Assembly: GCA_900128395.1 (NCBI GenBank)
Contig: LT649987.1
Coordinates: 1 to 10,823, forward strand
DNA length: 10,823 nucleotides
DNA from: Stramenopiles sp. TOSAG23-2
Lineage: Eukaryota > Sar
Reading direction: 5' to 3'
Shown: piece by piece, positions 6,948-10,823 of the stretch
Layout: every line of letters starts with the position of its first letter
Numbering within the stretch: position 1 is the first letter of the stretch
Made by a program: the position numbers and the translations under genes
The notes under the pieces: model-generated
What the model was told of the DNA's origin: nothing
What the model saw: only the letters and a program-made list of their open reading frames with translations
Database searches by the model: none

Positions 6948-7571
6948 ATGTTGGATATGATAAAACATTGTATTGCAAATTTTCCCTGTTTAAAACATTT
7001 AATAAATACAGGATCAACAAACAACAATGGAAAAATGCAAGTATATGATTCTTCTAATGAAAGACGACAAAAAAGATCTACGAAAAAAAAAAGCAAAGGA
7101 GGGAGCAAATATGGAAATGATAGACAATCAAAGTGGAATAGAAGTGGAAAATCGAATAGAAAGACTAGAAAATCGAAACGAAGATCTAACAATAACAACA
7201 TTGTAACTGAATCACCAATACATGAGATAAATATTAGTGATATTAATGAGGATAATTGTGATAAAATGTTAGATAAAGTGTTAGAATTGGCAAACCTAGA
7301 AATGATAGAAATAAATAGTACGAATAATAATTCTACAAATGATGATGATGAAGACGCTATAAATACATTCAGCGATGATGATAGTAATGAACAATATGAC
7401 CTTGAAACAGATGATAGTTGTGAATTTGATGAAGAATATTCATTTGATAATGTACGAAGAGTGGCACTTTCCAATCGTGGTCGACGGGTCTCTATATATG
7501 ATATGGAATTTGATAATAATGATCAAACTAATAATAATATTTTTGAGGAGGAGGAGGAGCGAAAGGAATGA
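6948..7571 (+). CDS. Unrecognised charge-segregated, probably disordered protein
   Basis: No known domain is recognised in this 207-residue frame. Residues 39-80 are extremely basic (KRSTKKKSKGG, KTRKSKRRS). Residues 95-120 may form a short helix (CDKMLDKVLELANLEMIEI). Residues 131-166 are strongly acidic (NDDDEDA, DDDSNEQYDLETDD). A conserved-looking patch then follows (VRRVALSNRGRRVSIYDMEF, 169-188) with an RRVS kinase-like site, and the protein ends in a Glu run. The stop is TGA, with AATAAA about 30 bases later. ATG 6948 is the first in-frame ATG, but its context (T at +4) is worse than that of ATG 6908, which has A at -3 and G at +4 like the other genes. An intron at 6924-7041 (GTATGC to GCAAG, 118 nt) would join MAPSS to this frame. 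Upstream ATGs at 6898 and 6908 otherwise make overlapping small frames. The C-terminal half is the safest part. Confidence 0.55.
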   Translation: MLDMIKHCIANFPCLKHLINTGSTNNNGKMQVYDSSNERRQKRSTKKKSKGGSKYGNDRQSKWNRSGKSNRKTRKSKRRSNNNNIVTESPIHEINISDINEDNCDKMLDKVLELANLEMIEINSTNNNSTNDDDEDAINTFSDDDSNEQYDLETDDSCEFDEEYSFDNVRRVALSNRGRRVSIYDMEFDNNDQTNNNIFEEEEERKE

Positions 7572-7601
7572 AAAAAATTAAAAAAATATTTACGAACTTC
7601 C

Positions 7602-7607
7602 AATAAA
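7602..7607 (+). terminator. Poly(A) signal AATAAA of the plus-strand gene
   Basis: AATAAA lies about 30 bases after the TGA stop of the plus-strand gene, followed by a TG tract at 7630-7643. A hexamer followed by GT-rich sequence is the usual arrangement of a eukaryotic 3' processing site, so this supports the gene's 3' end. Confidence 0.5.
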
Positions 7608-7824
7608 ATATGTTAAAGTCCCTGAAAATTGTGTGTGTGTGTGCCAGGGTGTGTAAAAGACATAAAAAATATGTGTTCCCAAAATAATTTCATGCTCTTG
7701 TATTTTATAATAACAAAATTCATTTTTTCAAATCTGTGTCAGTTGTACATACGTCTATAGTCATATTATATTTACACAAGATACATTACATACATTATAT
7801 ATATATGTACATACATACATCAAC

Positions 7825-8343
7825 TTACGATTTAAATTGATTTTTATACCATGCTTCAAATGAATTTGCCCGTGCTCTTGTAGTCCCATCTTTACCGTTT
7901 GCTTCATTAGCGACACTTTCAACAATCACATCATCAACAGTTTTATTTTTTATCATTAATTCCTGTTTTTGTTCAATAATTTTATTATACATTTTATTTA
8001 CATTTTTACAAATATCTAATGTTTCTGATAATATTTTATCACAATCATTCTTTTTATCTGGTGACGGAACGTACCTTCCCACGCTATCTAATTCAAGGCC
8101 AATTTCTCTCGAATCCTGCAACGTTTGTAATAATTTGGATTTGACATCATTGTTTTTGGGTATTATTTTATTATGTATATGATTTTGAATATGCCATAAT
8201 CCAACAGATGGCTCATTTACATAATTTATACAATATTCTGTAACATGTTTAGAAAAGTTCATTAATTCCGCTTTCGTCTGTTTCGGTACACCATCTTCAT
8301 CCAGCTCATCAATCGTTTGAAAAATTTTTAACACAGGTTCCAT
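7825..8343 (-). CDS. Probable BORC complex subunit 8 (MEF2BNB/BORCS8-like) protein
   Basis: This 172-residue protein probably belongs to BORC, the complex that in animals recruits the small GTPase Arl8 to lysosomes and so couples them to kinesin-driven movement. The call rests on residues about 31-90: SKHVTEYCINYVNEPSVGLW followed by HIQNHIHNKIIP. This matches the family hallmark 'NEPSVaLyrlQeHv', with N43-E44-P45-S46-V47, in the expected helical context. The human protein as I recall it is about 120 residues, so this one carries a longer C-terminal half. That half has a Lys-rich helix (about 103-135) and ends RARANSFEAWYKNQFKS, containing an RxRxxS pattern. No membrane span or signal peptide is seen, as expected for a cytosolic peripheral complex. 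The start is the only upstream ATG, with A at -3 and G at +4. The alternative is an unrelated helical protein sharing a short motif by chance. Confidence 0.7.
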   Translation of the reverse strand: MEPVLKIFQTIDELDEDGVPKQTKAELMNFSKHVTEYCINYVNEPSVGLWHIQNHIHNKIIPKNNDVKSKLLQTLQDSREIGLELDSVGRYVPSPDKKNDCDKILSETLDICKNVNKMYNKIIEQKQELMIKNKTVDDVIVESVANEANGKDGTTRARANSFEAWYKNQFKS

Positions 8344-8660
8344 GTTGTGATAATTATCTTACTTGTATATTTCAACTATAAAATTTTATTTTTGAGTTTT
8401 TTGTACTGTGCATCATTTCTTATATTAATATTTAAATATTTCTATTCGAATTATTATTATAATGCAGAGAACACGAGAGCGAGAGAGATTGAAAAAATCT
8501 GAAAATGCTAATTTAAACACAATTTAACCACAAAAGGGAATTATACATATTTTTAAATGTGTGTATTTTAAAACCACACCACACGTACATATATATAATA
8601 TACAAATTTGTATTTTTACCCACTCTTTTATGTTCTCTTTGATGGTGTGTGCGTGTAATT
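8344..8660. other. Spacer between the kinase 3' end and the BORC-subunit gene
   Basis: These 317 bases contain no gene that I can support. The interval must hold the kinase 3' untranslated region and the BORC-subunit promoter. It includes the 17-mer ATATTTCTATTCGAATT (8436-8452), shared with 10522-10538, a GA-rich stretch near 8465-8490, and a TG-rich stretch at about 8645-8656 next to the kinase stop codon. I found no canonical AATAAA for the kinase here. Confidence 0.5.
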
Positions 8661-10104
8661 TTATAAACCAATCCATTCCAATTCTTCTTTTAATTTTTCA
8701 CTATATTCTTTCTCTTTTAATTCTTTCACATTTAAGTTAGTACGAAATTGTTTTCCACCATCTTTGAATCTTTTAGTCATTTCAATAGTACGTTTTAATT
8801 TCTTCCATCGTTTCTTTGCTTTTATCTGATTTTGAAATTTGATAGCAATATTATGCAATGGCTCATCTGAGCAATTGCTAAAAAATTCATGTTCCATAGC
8901 AATTGATGGCGTTAATCTATCAGCTACATTTATAATTAACATTTGTTGTATAAGTTGTTTTGCATATCTCGACATTGGTGCTTCCTCTAAAGCTTTCCAA
9001 GATATTCCATCAACAATTTTGGATTTCAATATTGACCATTTGTTCGATGCAAATGGGAAATACCCTGTAAGCAAAAGGAAAAAACATACACCACAAGCCC
9101 ACATATCACTTTCACAATAACCTTTCTTTTCTGTTATAATTTCTGGTGGGCAAAATAAATAGGTATGAACATCTCGATCTACTGGAGCAATGGCTGCTAA
9201 CCCAAAATCACATATTCGAACTTTTCCATCTAGCCCTATTAAAAGATTGTCCGGCTTTAGGTCCAAATGTGCAATTTGTTTCTGTTTTAAAAAATCCAAT
9301 GCGGATAAGATCTGTTTCATTGTATTAGATGCTGCTTTTTCACTGAGTTGAAATTCGATATTTTTATGAAAATGGCATTCTGTCAATGTTTCCATCAATG
9401 TCTTAGGGACATATTCTTGCACGAGCTATATAAGGATATTATATAATATAAATTTTGTTAGTGACATCATTTCTATTATTGGTTTTTGAGAATGTGTTAT
9501 ATTATTATTATATAGAAAAAGATACACTTACATAAAAATTATCTTCCCCAGAAAAAAAATCAAGCAAATTTATGATATTTGGATGTACAACATCTAACAA
9601 TAAATCTGCTTCATATTTCATCTGCTTTTCATATCCAGGCGAAAGTTTATCCCGTTTGATTACTTTTATAGCAACTGAATTATCCACAAGTTTATTTACA
9701 TCATCTTTTTTTTCTTTTATAAAATTTTTGGTGACTATAAGCGTTGATTTTCGCTTTAAAATTTTTGTTTCATTTGTATCCTTTTTGGGTATGCATTTAT
9801 ACACGGTTGCATATGCACCTTTTCCTACTACGTTAATAAATTTATATTCTTTTAAAAACGCTTGATCCTTTTCTGATAATTCTTTACCAATATCTAATAA
9901 TCTATTTTTTGTTTCCATATTTTTCTTCTCCATTTTCAAGTCATGATTATATGCTAAATTCAATATTTCTCTACCGTAATTTGGTAAATTGATAGGCGTT
10001 TCATATTCATCTATTTTCCTAATACATTTCTCATATGTTATTTTCTGCGTTGTCGTTCCCCAGTCATCTATTGGCTTTCTTGATTTATCTTGTGTCTGTC
10101 CCAT
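8661..10104 (-). CDS. Ser/Thr protein kinase, CaMK/MLCK-like, two exons
   Basis: Exon 1 is 10104-9532 and exon 2 is 9425-8661, joined in phase 0 at ...DNFY|LVQEYV..., giving 445 residues. Residues 1-84 are an N-terminal extension without a known domain. The kinase domain covers about 85-372. It shows the P-loop GKGAYATVYK (G94, G96), VAIK with K147, candidate helix-C E165, catalytic loop HLDLKPDN (D246, N251), DFG at 264-266, PPE at 284-286, DMWACG at 298-303 and R361. All catalytic residues are present. About 35 residues are inserted between strands 2 and 3 (106-141). HLD instead of HRD is typical of myosin-light-chain-kinase/titin-type enzymes, where activity does not rely on activation-loop phosphorylation through the Arg. 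The tail at 395-411 (AKKRWKKLKRTIEMTKRF) resembles an MLCK calmodulin-binding helix. Calcium/calmodulin control is therefore likely but inferred. Substrate is unknown. The start has A at -3 and G at +4. Confidence 0.93.
9426..9531 (-). other. Spliceosomal intron in the kinase gene (106 nt)
   Basis: On the minus strand the intron begins GTAAGT directly after the Tyr codon of DNFY and ends TATATAG before CTC GTG CAA. Removing it joins FY to LVQEYV, the hinge-preceding strand expected in protein kinases, in phase 0. Without splicing the frame meets a stop within a few codons. This is the only intron in the window that protein homology fixes precisely, so it sets a local model: GTAAGT donor, AT-rich body, about 100 bases. 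Confidence 0.92.
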
Positions 10105-10576
10105 TTCTTTTCTTTTTTCCTTTAATTGTATTATATATCGTATCTCTTTCTATAATACATTAACATAATATTATTTTCTGCGGTGAAGAAGAGTGATGAT
10201 ATTCTAATTTTAATTGTTGTGTGTGTGATAAATTATTGGAAGTATTTTCAAGGAAGAATGAAATCGATTTTCTGCGGGTTTGTTGCGTTTCTTTTCTGAT
10301 AGCATCGACACAGCATTTGTATCGTTTTGGGTGGGTATTATACTCAGAGTTTGCTTATCAGGATAGGATTATTATAGTACTAATAAATATGTATCAGTAC
10401 AGTAATAGACAAGAAACTTAGAGAGGATCCCTATGTCCGTATTACCAGAATGTAAATATTTTATATTTTTTCAAACACATAAATATGTAAAATGATCCAT
10501 AATTGTATATATTATATCTAGATATTTCTATTCGAATTGTTGTTGATTTTTTACCACAGAAAAAAAAAAAATTTCT
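10105..10576. other. Spacer between the ankyrin gene and the kinase start
   Basis: No gene is supported in these 472 bases. The interval includes the kinase promoter, with an AT-rich TTATATAT stretch near 10131-10138 just upstream of the ATG, a TG tract at 10218-10227, and the second copy of the 17-mer ATATTTCTATTCGAATT at 10522-10538. A 66-codon plus-strand frame at 10221-10421 lacks any recognisable feature. Confidence 0.5.
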
Positions 10577-10823
10577 TTAAATAAATTTATAAAAATATTT
10601 TTTACATTTAGTATTACCATTGCTACCACTACCATCGTAACCTGTAATCAATGATTTCACATCCGCAAAACGTCCGTATTCACATGCGCATACCAATGAT
10701 GAACAATTAGATCCAAATTCTTTTATATATTTCTTATTCAAATATGGATATTGTATAATTTTACACATTTGATATAATGTATCATCGTTTCGATTTTTAC
10801 AAAACAATTGAATAAAGGATGAA
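10577..10823 (-). CDS. Ankyrin-repeat protein, 3' part only (cut by window edge)
   Basis: The frame is open from the right edge of the window (…SSFIQLFCKNRNDDTLYQ…) and closes with TAA at 10577-10579; there is no ATG near the edge, so the start lies outside. SSLVCACEYGRFADVKSLI matches the core of an ankyrin repeat (helix 1 'L..AC..G', helix 2 'VK.LI'), a protein-binding fold. After it comes GYDGSGSNGN, a Gly/Asn-rich linker, and then KCKKYFYKFI, which looks like translated AT-rich non-coding DNA. A GGTAAT donor-like site within the linker (near 10616-10621) suggests that the true exon may end there and continue past an intron, but I found no convincing next exon within the window. One repeat alone is weak, so the family call is probable rather than certain. 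Confidence 0.65.
   Translation of the reverse strand, partial: SSFIQLFCKNRNDDTLYQMCKIIQYPYLNKKYIKEFGSNCSSLVCACEYGRFADVKSLITGYDGSGSNGNTKCKKYFYKFI

Noticed and set aside
6917-7474. 185-codon minus-strand frame opposite the plus-strand gene
   Set aside because: It is rich in Ser, Leu and Phe, the mirror of Asp/Asn/Lys codons on the plus strand, and has no domain. It is the antisense shadow of a low-complexity gene.
10072-10104. N-myristoylation signal at the kinase N-terminus (MGQTQDKS)
   Set aside because: Gly2 is present, but residue 6 is Asp where the consensus needs a small residue such as Ser or Thr.
3640-10430. Shared 13-mer TTAGAGAGGATCC at 3640-3652 and 10418-10430
   Set aside because: A match of this length is expected by chance between some pair of positions in a 10.8-kb AT-rich window, and flanking sequence does not match.
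1-10823. tRNA, rRNA or CRISPR arrays
   Set aside because: I looked for the GTTCRANNC box, cloverleaf arms and regularly spaced repeats on both strands and found none.
1-10823. Alternative genetic code (TAA/TAG or TGA reassigned)
   Set aside because: The confident genes read through without internal stops and end in TAA or TGA at sensible places. The single in-frame TAG at 3981-3983 is better explained by splicing or decay.

Overview
The window looks like nuclear DNA from an AT-rich, fairly compact unicellular eukaryote. Signs of this are a GT-AG spliceosomal intron, AATAAA-type poly(A) signals, asparagine and serine homopolymers encoded by AAT/AAC and TCA/TCG runs, many (TA)n and (TG)n tracts, and purely eukaryotic protein families (ubiquitin-specific protease, PH domain, BORC subunit, CaMK/MLCK-like kinase, ankyrin repeats). 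The confident genes end in TAA or TGA and need no reassigned codon, so a standard nuclear code fits. I could not place the organism more precisely; an amoebozoan-, stramenopile- or rhizarian-like protist would all fit.

Layout. 1-937: gene-poor, G/T-skewed sequence bracketed by a 45-bp near-identical direct repeat. 938-3451 (-): an 837-residue USP-type deubiquitinase with two C-terminal DUSP domains. 3768-4016 (-): a short coding-looking frame broken by one TAG, either a small gene with a tiny intron or a decaying one. 4017-4929: non-coding AT-rich DNA with a long TA palindrome and a perfect 15-bp hairpin. 4930-6108 (-): a PH-domain protein with a poly-lysine segment and three copies of a proline-rich 'PPxGIR' motif. 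6109-6947: divergent intergenic region with two copies of a TATCCGGATA palindrome and a GC-richer patch of short tandem repeats. 6948-7571 (+): an unrecognised, charge-segregated, probably disordered protein with an uncertain 5' end. 7825-8343 (-): a likely BORC complex subunit 8 homologue. 8661-10104 (-): a two-exon Ser/Thr kinase of the CaMK/MLCK type with an HLD catalytic loop and a calmodulin-binding-like tail. 10577-10823 (-): the 3' part of an ankyrin-repeat gene cut by the window edge.

The genes do not form an obvious pathway or operon; each appears to have its own intergenic spacer. Shared themes are signalling and membrane or organelle control (kinase, PH adaptor, BORC subunit, deubiquitinase). 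The USP, PH, BORCS8-like and kinase starts all have A at -3 and G at +4 of the ATG, which helps to choose starts elsewhere. I do not see a clearly new multi-gene system. The most promising leads are the TAG-interrupted small gene, the MLCK-like calmodulin motif in the kinase tail, the triplicated PPxGIR motif, the BORC subunit, and the repeat-bounded left end.
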